Assembly (NCBI RefSeq): GCF_018333215.1
Contig: NZ_BORO01000016.1
Span: 17,654-81,653 of the forward strand
Length of the DNA stretch: 64,000 nucleotides
Direction: 5' to 3'
Origin: Oceanobacillus sp. J11TS1
Lineage (GTDB): Bacteria > Bacillota > Bacilli > Bacillales > Amphibacillaceae
The translations under genes were made by a program, and so were the position numbers. This document shows, one piece after another, positions 45,893-54,754 of this stretch; positions within the stretch are counted from its first letter, which is position 1, and each line of letters begins with the position of its first letter. Below the pieces are notes generated by a model that did not search any database, was not told where the DNA came from, and worked only from the letters and a program-made list of their open reading frames with translations.

Positions 45893-45953
45893 GGGGTGCC
45901 TGTTACTTGAAAACCGAACGGTGACAGGCACCGTTCAGTTTAAACTTTTTTAT
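45893..45953. terminator. double hairpin with GGTGCCTGT motif after the catabolic operon
   Basis: GGTGCCTGT and ACAGGCACC pair over a 20-nt gap; an overlapping hairpin AACGGTG...CACCGTT is also possible. TTTTTT follows 12 nt later. Palindromes built on GGTGCCTGTCACC recur in Bacillales intergenic DNA, so it may be both a repeat and a terminator. Confidence 0.5.
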
Positions 45954-46543
45954 GCTGCATTCCTGTTATCCGTTGTTTTTGCTGATGTGATTAAACGTGA
46001 TCCTTTTGATAAAATTAATACTAACACAATGGCGCATGCTAGTGATGAAAAGAAATAGGAGATCCCATTCATTGTAAGAGAATAGATGAATGGGGCTTGA
46101 CCTGCTTCTTCCGCATAATTGGCAAAGAAAATCATGCCTGCGAGAAAATGCCAAAAATAGCGTGCAAATCCACCTGCGAAAACTGCAATGACAACCCAGG
46201 TCATTGCACTATTCTTCTTATTGCTTTTAAAGTTTCTCTTAATTGGTTTGATGAATATTCCTGCAAAACCAACACATGCAAATGCAACAAAGTACTCGAT
46301 GAATGCTTGGGAAGGTGTTAGAATCCAAGCTTCACCAATAGTAATTTGTAGCAGCCCCCATAGAAACCCGCTTGTTGCAGCAGCAAGAAATCCCCAGCGA
46401 AAAGCAATAATAAAAATCGGTACCATGGCAAAGGAAATGGAAATTGAGGCGCCGAACCGAATTGACGGCAAGAGGTCTAATAGCAAGGCAAGGGCTGCAA
46501 AAATTGCTACCTCAATCATGGTTTGTAAACTTAATTTCTTCAT
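45950..46543 (-). CDS. thiT: thiamine-specific ECF transporter S component
   Basis: A 197-residue membrane protein with six helices. It has the ThiT signature region TMIEVAIFAALALLLDLLP near the N-terminus and the substrate-site stretch EAWILTPSQAFIEYFVAF plus GGFARYFWHFLAG. It binds thiamine with high affinity and delivers it through a shared ECF energising module encoded elsewhere. The AGGAGG binding site lies directly beside seven T within a hairpin, under the TPP riboswitch upstream. Confidence 0.94.
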   Translation of the reverse strand: MKKLSLQTMIEVAIFAALALLLDLLPSIRFGASISISFAMVPIFIIAFRWGFLAAATSGFLWGLLQITIGEAWILTPSQAFIEYFVAFACVGFAGIFIKPIKRNFKSNKKNSAMTWVVIAVFAGGFARYFWHFLAGMIFFANYAEEAGQAPFIYSLTMNGISYFFSSLACAIVLVLILSKGSRLITSAKTTDNRNAA

Positions 46544-46548
46544 AAAAA

Positions 46549-46588
46549 AAGCCTCCTAATAATGTTTTTAACGCACCATTTAGGAAGA
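46549..46588 (-). terminator. terminator / ribosome-site-sequestering hairpin ahead of thiT
   Basis: On the minus strand CTTCCTAA pairs with TTAGGAGG and is followed by seven T. The right arm is also the ribosome binding site, so this hairpin could block transcription, translation or both. Confidence 0.65.
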
Positions 46589-46663
46589 CATAGTTTCATA
46601 GTTTACGGATCAGATTTAGGTTAATACATACTTATCCCCCCATCTCTTCTACGTAAACTATTT

Positions 46664-46755
46664 ACCACCACATCCCTACGCTAGTACTAACTAACAGGTT
46701 CAAAGGGTAAGAACTTAAAGTCCCCTCTCAGCATTCGCTCCCCTTGTGGTTACGT
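46664..46755 (-). promoter_or_regulatory. TPP (thiamine pyrophosphate) riboswitch
   Basis: On the minus strand the THI-box landmarks occur in order: AAGGGGAGC, GCTGAGAGG, ACCCTTTGAACCTG and AGCGTAGGGA. It should switch thiT off when thiamine pyrophosphate is abundant. Confidence 0.95.
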
Positions 46756-46868
46756 TATGTAGTTTTCATAATGATATTATCATACTTTTCGTAAAATGAG
46801 AAGGTATTTGGTATTTAGATGGAGATATCTATTTTACGAGCGTGTCCCAGCCTGACTTGGGGTTGTCA

Positions 46869-47073
46869 GATATTGGAGCGAATAGAGGAAGAGATGGAGC
46901 GGATTATGCGATATTGGAGCGAATAGAGGAAGAGATGGAGCGGTTTGTCAGATATTGGAGCGAATAGAGGAAGAGATGGAGCGTATGATGAGATATTGGA
47001 GCGGATAGAGGAAGAGATGGAGCGGTTTGTCAGATATTGGGGCGAAAATAGACTGAAATGGAGCGGTTTATCA
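46869..47073. repeat. array 4 of the CGCTC-core repeat, five 41-bp units
   Basis: Five consecutive units, each exactly 41 bp (46869, 46910, 46951, 46992, 47033), of the form GATATTGGAGCGAATAGAGG... with GGAGCG at positions 7 and 28. Seen on the other strand this is CGCTCC every 20-21 bp, the same rule as arrays 1-3 but with different filler sequence. A decayed half unit continues to about 47092. Confidence 0.95.
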
Positions 47074-47107
47074 AATTTTCAAGCGGACTCAGCTTGAAAA
47101 ATCAGGA

Positions 47108-47145
47108 TGAAAAAGGAGCTCTTATGTATATAGAGCCCTTTTTAT
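47108..47145 (-). terminator. terminator of the CotF-family gene
   Basis: AAAAGGAGCTC and GAGCCCTTTT pair with one bulged base; T-runs exist on both strands. It lies 55 bp beyond the coat-protein stop. Confidence 0.6.
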
Positions 47146-47200
47146 ATTTGTTGAAATAAGGATGTTCCAAAGCCCTCTGTACATAAAAAGGGCGTCTCTG

Positions 47201-47791
47201 CTAGGAAGGATTATTCGTAATGGTGGTAACAGGTGCATAGCCTTCTTGCATTTGCATCATGTCTGGCGGTGTAAGCTGTGGTACCTGATAATATCCGTGT
47301 TTATTTTGGTATAAAGAAATTTCATAAGCCATTTCAATACAGTTTGGAAGCGAATCTGCAAGAACTCTGCGTACAACAGGGTTTGTAGTTTCTAATGCTG
47401 CGGTCGCTTTCACTGGTACGCTTGATTTAACTGCACATAACATGTTCTGTGCGATGGCTTCATCGTTTATTTCATCGGGTGCTTGCATTGTTTTTTTCGG
47501 TTGAGAAGGTTTTAACCCATAAGTGACCTGGTTATCTTGATTCATTTTATAAGTCTGGGTAGGATGAGAAGGGTCTTTACCAGTTTTAAAACATTCCAAA
47601 GTAATGTTGTATTCATCTTGCATGAATGCTTTTTGACGCTCTAAAATATCCCGAAGTTCTGGATCTTTTATCTTTTCACTTAAAAGTGTGTACGTATTCA
47701 TCGTATTAATTGCACCTGACAATACCTCATGGACATCGAGTATCTCATGACCGCCGTGGTTCATCTGTTGCGTGTTTTGATTATTTTCCAT
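47201..47791 (-). CDS. CotF-family spore coat protein
   Basis: A 196-residue protein of the CotF/ferritin-like coat family. Two helical halves are visible: LSGAINTMNTYTLLSEKIKD with the Asp/Glu-rich ERQKAFMQDEYNITLE, and the signature DEAIAQNMLCAVKSSVPVKA followed by ETTNPVVRRVLADSLPN and YQNKHGYYQVPQL. The start at 47791 (MENNQN) has TAGGAGG 6-8 nt upstream. It should be made in the mother cell late in sporulation and assembled into the coat. Confidence 0.9.
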   Translation of the reverse strand: MENNQNTQQMNHGGHEILDVHEVLSGAINTMNTYTLLSEKIKDPELRDILERQKAFMQDEYNITLECFKTGKDPSHPTQTYKMNQDNQVTYGLKPSQPKKTMQAPDEINDEAIAQNMLCAVKSSVPVKATAALETTNPVVRRVLADSLPNCIEMAYEISLYQNKHGYYQVPQLTPPDMMQMQEGYAPVTTITNNPS

Positions 47792-48056
47792 GGAAATCCT
47801 CCTAATGATTTTTACCTTCATATATATGGTGACAATATTTAAACCAATTATGCATCTTACTACGATATTTATTACAGAGCTGGGGAATAATCGTGACGTT
47901 TAAGTAGGGATAATTTGGTTACTAAAAGCACCTAAGAATGAAAAAATATTGCTTATAATTTGGTGAAGAGGGGGCATATTAACCTTTAGACGAATGTATA
48001 TAGGAATTCTTATTCCAAATAAACGTTTGTCTACCAAACAGAAGGAGGAATTATCA

Positions 48057-48248
48057 ATGAATAACAATAATTTTAATCGCAATGACAACAGAAAGCGTAA
48101 CAACGACAATAACAACAGAAATCAGGTCGACAATGTTGAATTTGCAAATGAGTTTATTGATTTAGACAACATTGATAATAACAACGATAACAACGAAAAT
48201 CGCAAAGATCGTAATGAAAGACAAAACCGACAAAATCGTCGTAAATAA
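48057..48248 (+). CDS. Asn/Arg-rich 63-residue protein, possibly spore-associated
   Basis: A well-supported small gene (AGAAGGAGGAA before the ATG, strong terminator after). The product is about 40% Asn with many Arg and Asp, except for a less repetitive middle VDNVEFANEFIDLDNI. Low complexity and the neighbouring coat and YndM-like genes suggest a spore protein, but I recognise no family. GCATATTA at about 47973 could be a -10 box for a forespore sigma factor; that is weak. Confidence 0.75.
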   Translation: MNNNNFNRNDNRKRNNDNNNRNQVDNVEFANEFIDLDNIDNNNDNNENRKDRNERQNRQNRRK

Positions 48249-48254
48249 TTAAAG

Positions 48255-48306
48255 TGAAAAACACCTGTCTTAAGGAACTTTGTATCCATAAGGCAGGTGT
48301 TTTCTT
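48255..48306 (+). terminator. terminator of the Asn-rich gene
   Basis: AAAACACCTGTCTTA pairs with TAAGGCAGGTGTTTT (one G-T pair), then CTTAAC. Confidence 0.85.
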
Positions 48307-48368
48307 AACTCACGCTTACTTAGATCATTTAAATACCTCCAAACGCAATAGTTAGGAGGCATCCATAG

Positions 48369-48803
48369 TCATTCATCTTTGTCTTTTCTGTCGTAAAATT
48401 CTTCGCTGGCTTCTGTTTGCAAGTTATCTGAATGAAGGTGATTTTGATCTTTGTCCACATTGTCAAAAACAAAATTACGTAAATATCTGTGATAAAAAAG
48501 TTCACCTATGGTAATTAAGAATGCAGCTATTAATGCAGCGGCATCCAGCGAAAGCATGCTATCATATAAAAAGGACCCTATTACCCAGATGCCAATGTAA
48601 GCAAGTGCAAAGTCGCCAACCGCGGCTGCAATGTTACCTATTCTAGGCAGTATAAGCATATCCCCTGCAAAAGCAACCACGGTTAAAATCAAACTGGTAA
48701 TAAATAGATTGCTGAAAGAAATATTAAAAATCATACCTAATGTTATCCATAATATTACGACAGTAGCAACCAATTTTAATAAGAATGCTAAAATATATCT
48801 CAT
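48369..48803 (-). CDS. YndM-like membrane protein (DUF2512)
   Basis: A 144-residue protein with four membrane helices followed by an acidic, hydrophilic tail of about 35 residues. The segment AFAGDMLILPRIGNIAAAVGDFALAYIGIWVIG matches the family core LPRxxN...AxxDxxLAxxxIW of YndM. The ATG at 48803 has AAGGAAG about 9 nt upstream. Family members are found in spore formers; their function is unknown. Confidence 0.85.
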   Translation of the reverse strand: MRYILAFLLKLVATVVILWITLGMIFNISFSNLFITSLILTVVAFAGDMLILPRIGNIAAAVGDFALAYIGIWVIGSFLYDSMLSLDAAALIAAFLITIGELFYHRYLRNFVFDNVDKDQNHLHSDNLQTEASEEFYDRKDKDE

Positions 48804-49324
48804 CAAATCATCTTCCTTAAAAATTATTTACGAACATTTGTATTTTCTCTCGCATACTAGATTTTATTCGTTCTATAACTGTGTAACGTAAAAGTATCAA
48901 AACAGTTAAACGTTGTTTTTTATAAAAGGGTCCATTAAGTGATTGTATTACTTGGAAACCTCCTTTATCTTTAAAGGATAGCATGCAAGAGTGAAGAGCA
49001 GTAAATCGCATGCAGAAAACTACCTCCATCATCTGAATCTAACCAACCTTTCTTTCCAATAAAGTGAACAAATATGCAGTTACGGATGTTAGACAAAATG
49101 ATAATGTTTTGATATTGTCATAAAAGCGACAAGCAAATTGGTGTATTTATAGAAAAAATATTGTATATTGAAACTGTATCTGAATTTTTATCATAGAGTT
49201 ACTTTTCGTAAACTTGCGCTGAATAAAGTATGGTTTGATAGGTTAGAAATGGTTAATTTGCTAAAAGACAAGTGAGCGCAATTTTCTCATGTTAAATTTA
49301 CATAGAAATAGGAGAGGTGTTTGT
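48804..49324. other. intergenic region without a recognised gene
   Basis: A+T-rich. One dyad (GACAAAAT with ATATTGTC, about 49092-49119) lies in the probable promoter region of bdbD; its meaning is unclear. Nothing else can be supported. Confidence 0.35.
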
Positions 49325-50002
49325 ATGAAGAAAAAATCGCCATTCAAAATAATTGTGGCTATTACTTTAGTTATTGTTGCACTAGTTGTTGTCTTAGTCG
49401 TCCTGGTGAACCAGAACAATTCTGAATCTCTGGGAAGAGAATTTGATGAAGCGCCGTCAACGGAAGGGCAGCCTATACTCGGTGATCCTGACGCTCCGGT
49501 AACGGTTGTAGAATTTGGAGATTTTAAATGTCCTGGATGTAAAACATGGGGTGACCGTTATTTGCCTCAATTGATGAAAGATTATATAGACGATGGTAAG
49601 GTAAAATTTGCATTTGTTAATGTCTTGTTCCATGGGGAAGAATCAAGATTAGCTTCCTTGGCTGCGGAGACCGTACAAGAGCAGTCCCCTGAAGCATATT
49701 GGGACTTCCATCAAGCGCTTTTTGATGCGCAACCTGCCGGAAACCATGAAGGAGCATGGGTAACGATGGATAAACTAGAGGAAATTGCTAATGGTATTAA
49801 CGCGATTGATACGGAAGCATTCATGGAAGCGATCGAAAATAACGCACTAATGGACGAGCTTGTCATTGATTCTGACTTGGTCAGTAAGTTTGAAATTGAA
49901 TCAACTCCGACTATCATGATCAATAATGTGATGATAGAAGGCGATGATACATTTGATTATGACGTTATCAAACAAGCCATTGATGAGGCTTTAGGTGAGT
50001 AA
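49325..50002 (+). CDS. bdbD: extracytoplasmic thiol:disulfide oxidase, DsbA type
   Basis: A 225-residue membrane-anchored thioredoxin-fold protein. Residues 9-28 are a single hydrophobic anchor; the active site is C69-P-G-C72 in EFGDFKCPGCKTWG; the cis-Pro loop is ESTPTIMINN. It introduces disulfides into exported proteins. GAGAGGTG precedes the ATG by 5 nt. One base separates it from bdbC, its reoxidising partner. Confidence 0.93.
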   Translation: MKKKSPFKIIVAITLVIVALVVVLVVLVNQNNSESLGREFDEAPSTEGQPILGDPDAPVTVVEFGDFKCPGCKTWGDRYLPQLMKDYIDDGKVKFAFVNVLFHGEESRLASLAAETVQEQSPEAYWDFHQALFDAQPAGNHEGAWVTMDKLEEIANGINAIDTEAFMEAIENNALMDELVIDSDLVSKFEIESTPTIMINNVMIEGDDTFDYDVIKQAIDEALGE

Positions 50003-50003
50003 A

Positions 50004-50426
50004 ATGGATAAATTTGATAAGAGACAGCTTTTTATGTATTTTGCTTGGGTAGTTTCGCTTATTGCAACACTGGGAAGTCTTTATTTTAGTGAAATAAAGG
50101 GGTTTATACCATGTGAATTATGCTGGTATCAGCGCATTGCGATGTATCCATTGGCGTTAATCCTTGGCATAGCAACATTTAAACAGGATTTTTCAGTCAA
50201 AAAATATATGCTGCCAATTGCGATTATTGGCTGGTGTATCTCACTTTACCATTACTTGGAGCAAAAAGTTCCGGGATTTGCGCCAGTAAGGCCATGTGTA
50301 GGCAGTGTACCATGTAATATGGAGTATATTAATTGGTTAGGTTTTATGACGATACCATTTTTAGCATTTGTTGCTTTTACACTCATTATTATTTTTATGT
50401 TCTGCGTAAAAACAAATAAAAATTAA
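50004..50426 (+). CDS. bdbC: disulfide oxidoreductase, DsbB type
   Basis: A 140-residue four-helix quinone-linked protein that reoxidises BdbD. Cys pairs are C37-E-L-C40 in the first loop and C-VGSVP-C in the second, the DsbB arrangement. The ATG at 50004 is preceded by AGGTGAG inside the end of bdbD; a GTG three codons earlier overlaps bdbD. Confidence 0.93.
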   Translation: MDKFDKRQLFMYFAWVVSLIATLGSLYFSEIKGFIPCELCWYQRIAMYPLALILGIATFKQDFSVKKYMLPIAIIGWCISLYHYLEQKVPGFAPVRPCVGSVPCNMEYINWLGFMTIPFLAFVAFTLIIIFMFCVKTNKN

Positions 50427-50431
50427 ATTAT

Positions 50432-50468
50432 AAACCACCGGGAGTGAATTTTTCCCGGTGGTTTATTA
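50432..50468 (+). terminator. terminator of bdbDC
   Basis: AAACCACCGGG pairs perfectly with CCCGGTGGTTT, 11-nt loop. Confidence 0.9.
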
Positions 50469-50651
50469 TGTTTTATAAGACCATCTCTGTTGATTCGATT
50501 TGTTAAAAATAAATTAGCTGTCTATTTGTCCTGTTTCATTACTATGGAATGTAAAGAATAAGTTAAGTTTTTAAAGAGAATCTAGGATTGCTAGATAGAA
50601 GATGTTACAATCATCATAACTTTTTTAGGCATGGGAGAAGAGGAGGTTGTG

Positions 50652-51845
50652 ATGATACGGACGAAAATCGTAAAAGGATATAAGGCACTTTTGGAAATAT
50701 TTTTAATTTCAACCAGACTCGGGTTGACCTCTTTTGGCGGACCTACAGCGCATCTAGGTTATTTTCATGAAGAGTATGTAAACAGAAGGAAATGGATGGA
50801 TGAAAAAAGTTATGCAGATTTGGTAGCACTGGCACAGTTCTTGCCAGGACCAGCCAGTAGCCAGGTGGGCATTGGCATAGGTGTTATGCGTGCCGGTATA
50901 TTAGGCGGGATAATATCTTTTATCGGATTTACAATGCCTTCTGTTATTGCGCTTATTCTCTTCGCCGTCTTGCTTACGGAGATGGATATAAGTCATACAG
51001 GATGGATTCATGGATTAAAGATTGTTGCAGTAGTCATTGTGGCGCATGCTATTATGGGAATGGCCAAAAATTTAACCCCGGATATAAGAAGAAAATCGAT
51101 AGCTTTATTTGCTCTCATTGGTACACTTGTCTGGCAAACTGCTTTTACACAAATTGACGTTATTTTAATAGCTGCATTGTTAGGTTTTCTTTTATTTAAA
51201 CAGCATGAAGATAAAGAAGGAGCGAGCTTTCTATTTCCGATTTCTAAACGTATTTCTGTGATATGTTTACTGCTGTTCTTGGGCTTTCTTTTTTTATTTC
51301 CAATTCTGCGCGAAGTGACTGGGTCAACTTGGGTAGCTATGCTTGACAGTTTTTATAGGGCAGGATCCTTGGTTTTTGGTGGCGGTCACGTTGTGTTGCC
51401 TTTATTGGAACAGGAATTAGTACCCAAAGGCTGGATTAGCGAGGAAGCATTTTTGGCAGGATATGGCGTTACGCAAGCAGTGCCGGGACCATTATTCACG
51501 TTTTCCGCCTATTTAGGCGCTGTTATGAAAGGCTGGCTGGGCGGTTTACTAGCTACTTTTGCTATATTCTTACCTGCCTTTCTTCTTATTTTAGGTGCAC
51601 TACCGTTTTGGGATCGTTTACGTCATAACGCTAAAATGAAAGGTGCAATGATGGGCGTAAACGCTGCTGTTGTAGGGATACTAATTTCTGCTTTTTATCA
51701 TCCAATTTGGACAAGTTCTATATTAACATCCCTTGATTTTGCGTTGGCTGCAGTGCTGTTCAGTATGCTTGTTTATTGGAAACTCCCGCCCTGGGTGATT
51801 GTAGTTACTGGGATTATCGGAGGAGCGGTCTTATCCTTTCTTTAA
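50652..51845 (+). CDS. chrA: chromate transporter, fused two-domain CHR protein
   Basis: A 397-residue membrane protein made of two homologous halves, the long-chain CHR form. The motif FGGP appears in the first (GLTSFGGPTAHLGYFHEEYV) and FGGG in the second (GSLVFGGGHVVLPLLEQE); each half also has a PGP motif (FLPGPASSQ, AVPGPLFT). It exports chromate or a similar oxyanion with proton antiport. AGAGGAGG lies before the ATG at 50652; an ATG seven codons earlier overlaps it. Confidence 0.93.
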   Translation: MIRTKIVKGYKALLEIFLISTRLGLTSFGGPTAHLGYFHEEYVNRRKWMDEKSYADLVALAQFLPGPASSQVGIGIGVMRAGILGGIISFIGFTMPSVIALILFAVLLTEMDISHTGWIHGLKIVAVVIVAHAIMGMAKNLTPDIRRKSIALFALIGTLVWQTAFTQIDVILIAALLGFLLFKQHEDKEGASFLFPISKRISVICLLLFLGFLFLFPILREVTGSTWVAMLDSFYRAGSLVFGGGHVVLPLLEQELVPKGWISEEAFLAGYGVTQAVPGPLFTFSAYLGAVMKGWLGGLLATFAIFLPAFLLILGALPFWDRLRHNAKMKGAMMGVNAAVVGILISAFYHPIWTSSILTSLDFALAAVLFSMLVYWKLPPWVIVVTGIIGGAVLSFL

Positions 51846-51889
51846 TCTGAAGGCGCAAAGGAGAGAGGTTGCATCCTTTATAAATAGAG

Positions 51890-51936
51890 AAAAAATGAGA
51901 TTCGATGCAGTAATTCTTTTCATCGAATCTCGTTTC
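51890..51936. terminator. bidirectional terminator after chrA
   Basis: GAGATTCGATG pairs with CATCGAATCTC; six A on the left serve the minus-strand ABC operon. Confidence 0.85.
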
Positions 51937-51946
51937 CATTTGTGGT

Positions 51947-53560
51947 TTATGCTCCTTCTATCATATCCCGTCTCTTGTATCCAAGGTAACCTAATACCAT
52001 CAATGCGATGCTAATCGCCATTATTGTAATGAATACAGGCGCATCAAACTCTTCCATTGGCAATTGTGGAATCCAGCTTTGAATCGCTGTTTTGGAAAAG
52101 GCATCTGGTAAGTCCAAGATACCGCCAAAATAATTTAGCATAAAGGAGTAACCAAGGTAAGCATAAACCACTTTTCCTAGTTTTGGCGCCCAGCCGAGTG
52201 CTAAAGCAGCAAGTCCTGTAAAGAAGAGCAGCGACGGTAAGAAGTTATAGCCGGCAGCTAGAAAATCGACGATATCCATTGTTGCGCTATCTCCCATCGC
52301 TGAAATCGCAATGCCCCCAAGACTGCCAGAAGCGAATAAGATTCCGATTAAACCAGCAAAAATTGCTATGCCGATACTGGTCCAATATAATTGGCCTCGG
52401 GTCACTTTGGTAGCATGAAGCTGACTTAGGTGTAAACGGCTTTCCTCGGCGAAAAGTTTATTAACAATCGCAATCGGCAAGATAGAAACCAAACCTATCA
52501 TGACCATCATAATCGTGCCGGTAAAAGACTCTTCAATGGAAAATCCAGAATGAGCAAACATTTGCTTCATTAGCTCATTACTTTCAAGGAAAGTTTGCAT
52601 ATCTCCATAAATGGAACCATAGGCTGCTCCCATTATAACAAAAGCAATTACCCAGCCAATCATAACGCCTTTATTAAGCTTAATAAACAAACCCTGGACA
52701 GATAACAAGGATTTTTTTGCGCTTTCTCTTCCTTGTCTTTGAGGCAGATAACTAGCTCCCATATCACGACCGCCTTCAAGTGTAAAGGCAATCACCGTCA
52801 TGACGACACAGAATATCAAAGCAAAGATTAGCGGAATCCAATTATTTTCTGTAAAGGGGTATGTTAGATATGTCCATCCCATTGGGTTGAACATTGTTAA
52901 ATCAACATTAGATACATCCGTTCCAGAACGAATAATATATAGCAATCCGACAAGCCCAAGAGCTGAACCCGTTGCACTGGAGGAAGTGGGCATCATTTGC
53001 GCCATCACAAGTGCTATCCCCGCACCGATGATACCAGCCATACCAATGGAAGCTCCAAATAGGAAGGAACTTTGCGCAGAGATTGTATCTGCGCCAAAGC
53101 TTGCCATAACTCCGCCGATAAAAAGTGCCAGTAAGATATTAATGAACACTGTTTCTGCCATAGCAGCAAGCGAATTAGCTTGACGTCCTATTTGGAATGA
53201 GCGGACAAGCTCTGTCAGTCCAAGATCCTCTTCCTTACGGGTATGTCCTACCACATGTAAAACTGCGATAATCATCGCAAACAAGCCACAGAATAATAAC
53301 ATTTCATGTGCATACATGGCTCCGAGTGTATAATCAGCCGCTGCTTCGACTGGTGTAGGACCGACCATAGCAGTCATAGCAGGGTTTTGCAAGGTTTCAA
53401 ACATCCCAATCAAGCCTTGCCCTTTGGCTATTTCTTCAAAGGCTGGTATGAAAGCTGCGGAAAACAAGCCAATTCCTAAAATCCAAATAATTATTTTCTT
53501 CCAATCACGTTTTAGATATTGTAAAAAAAGGGTATTCGAACGTGCAAATTTTTCCTTCAT
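51947..53560 (-). CDS. ABC exporter permease, large two-part type
   Basis: A 537-residue membrane protein with about 12 helices, as if two six-helix permease halves were fused (second half starts near residue 290, LFIKLNKGVMIGWVIAF). This size is typical of tetronasin/antibiotic-type exporters in Gram-positive bacteria. GGAGGTG lies 8 nt before the ATG, 22 bp after the ATPase gene. With that ATPase it forms an exporter probably controlled by the divergent TetR. Confidence 0.9.
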   Translation of the reverse strand: MKEKFARSNTLFLQYLKRDWKKIIIWILGIGLFSAAFIPAFEEIAKGQGLIGMFETLQNPAMTAMVGPTPVEAAADYTLGAMYAHEMLLFCGLFAMIIAVLHVVGHTRKEEDLGLTELVRSFQIGRQANSLAAMAETVFINILLALFIGGVMASFGADTISAQSSFLFGASIGMAGIIGAGIALVMAQMMPTSSSATGSALGLVGLLYIIRSGTDVSNVDLTMFNPMGWTYLTYPFTENNWIPLIFALIFCVVMTVIAFTLEGGRDMGASYLPQRQGRESAKKSLLSVQGLFIKLNKGVMIGWVIAFVIMGAAYGSIYGDMQTFLESNELMKQMFAHSGFSIEESFTGTIMMVMIGLVSILPIAIVNKLFAEESRLHLSQLHATKVTRGQLYWTSIGIAIFAGLIGILFASGSLGGIAISAMGDSATMDIVDFLAAGYNFLPSLLFFTGLAALALGWAPKLGKVVYAYLGYSFMLNYFGGILDLPDAFSKTAIQSWIPQLPMEEFDAPVFITIMAISIALMVLGYLGYKRRDMIEGA

Positions 53561-53582
53561 CGTATTTCACCTCCGTATATGC

Positions 53583-54464
53583 TTAGCCTTCATAATGGCG
53601 CATAAACAAATCTTCGAGAGTTGGCGGCACCGATTCGAATTTGGTGACACCTAACTTTGTTGCTTCCTTTAAAATATCGTTCATGCATTGATTATCCGCA
53701 GAGAATGTCGCTTGATTATCCTTTTGGGTAAAATCGTGTACGCCATTTACAGAAGCCATTTCCGCCACATCGCCTTTTGTTACAAGGGTTACGGTAGAAC
53801 GAGTCAAGTGGCGTAATTCATCGAGCGTGCCGGTCTCAACAATTTTTCCTTGGCGAATAATGACGACCTTATCTGCTAAGCGTTCCACTTCACTTAAAAT
53901 ATGTGAGGACAGTAAAATAGCTTTACCTGCTTGTTTGATTTTTTCTACTTCCTCTTGGAAAACTGCTTCCATCAATGGATCCAGACCAGAAGTCGGCTCA
54001 TCAAAAATATATAGATCGGAATCCACAGACAATGCGGCAATCAAGCCAACTTTTTGACGATTTCCTTTTGAATAGCCCTTTGCCTTTTTCTTCGGATCTA
54101 ATTCAAAGCGTTTAATTAAATAATCCCTTTTTTGTTTGTCGCCGCCACCATGCAATTTAATGAATAAATCAATAATTTCTCCACCTGTCAGACTGCCCCA
54201 AAGGGCCACATCTCCTGGAACATAAGAAATACGTTTATGAATTTCAAGGCTGTCTTTCCATACGTCCTTTCCGAAAATCTCGGCATCACCGGCATCACGT
54301 TTAATAATTCCTAATAAAGCACGAATCGTTGTGGATTTTCCTGCCCCGTTCGGACCGATAAAGCCAACTACTTCACCAGCATTTACCGTGAAAGTCACAT
54401 CACTTAACGCTTGAAACTTACCGAATTTCTTTTGCAAGCCTTGTAATTTCACAATCTCTGTCAT
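53583..54464 (-). CDS. ABC exporter ATP-binding protein
   Basis: A 293-residue ATPase: Walker A GPNGAGKST near residue 37, signature YSKGNRQKVGL, Walker B LYIFDEPTSGLD, switch His in LLSSHIL. The C-terminal 80 residues are the extension common to drug-exporting ABC-2 ATPases. The start at 54464 (MTEIVKLQ) has AAGGAG 10 nt upstream; an in-frame ATG 12 codons earlier lacks one. Confidence 0.93.
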   Translation of the reverse strand: MTEIVKLQGLQKKFGKFQALSDVTFTVNAGEVVGFIGPNGAGKSTTIRALLGIIKRDAGDAEIFGKDVWKDSLEIHKRISYVPGDVALWGSLTGGEIIDLFIKLHGGGDKQKRDYLIKRFELDPKKKAKGYSKGNRQKVGLIAALSVDSDLYIFDEPTSGLDPLMEAVFQEEVEKIKQAGKAILLSSHILSEVERLADKVVIIRQGKIVETGTLDELRHLTRSTVTLVTKGDVAEMASVNGVHDFTQKDNQATFSADNQCMNDILKEATKLGVTKFESVPPTLEDLFMRHYEG

Positions 54465-54754
54465 AACCCTGACACTCCTTCTGTAATAATGTAATATCAT
54501 CTTACAACGTGCTTTCCGTTTAAAACAAAGTTAAAAACTATAAACAGATTTTTAGTTCGCATTATTTTATCTAGAATCTATTTTAAACTAAAATATGTTT
54601 ATGAGTTCAATATTATTACTTTGTTAAAATATAGTCAATAAGATAAATACTATTTTTTGTTTGATAGTTCATAAGCGTTTGTTTATAATAAATAGGAAGA
54701 AACAAGGTTATTTGAAGATAATTTTTGAACGATAAATAGAAAGCAGGCATGTAT

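Noticed and set aside
46869-47092. Tandem 41-bp units as a CRISPR array
   Set aside because: The whole unit repeats, there are no unique spacers, the cores are only 20-21 bp apart, and no cas genes are present in the window.
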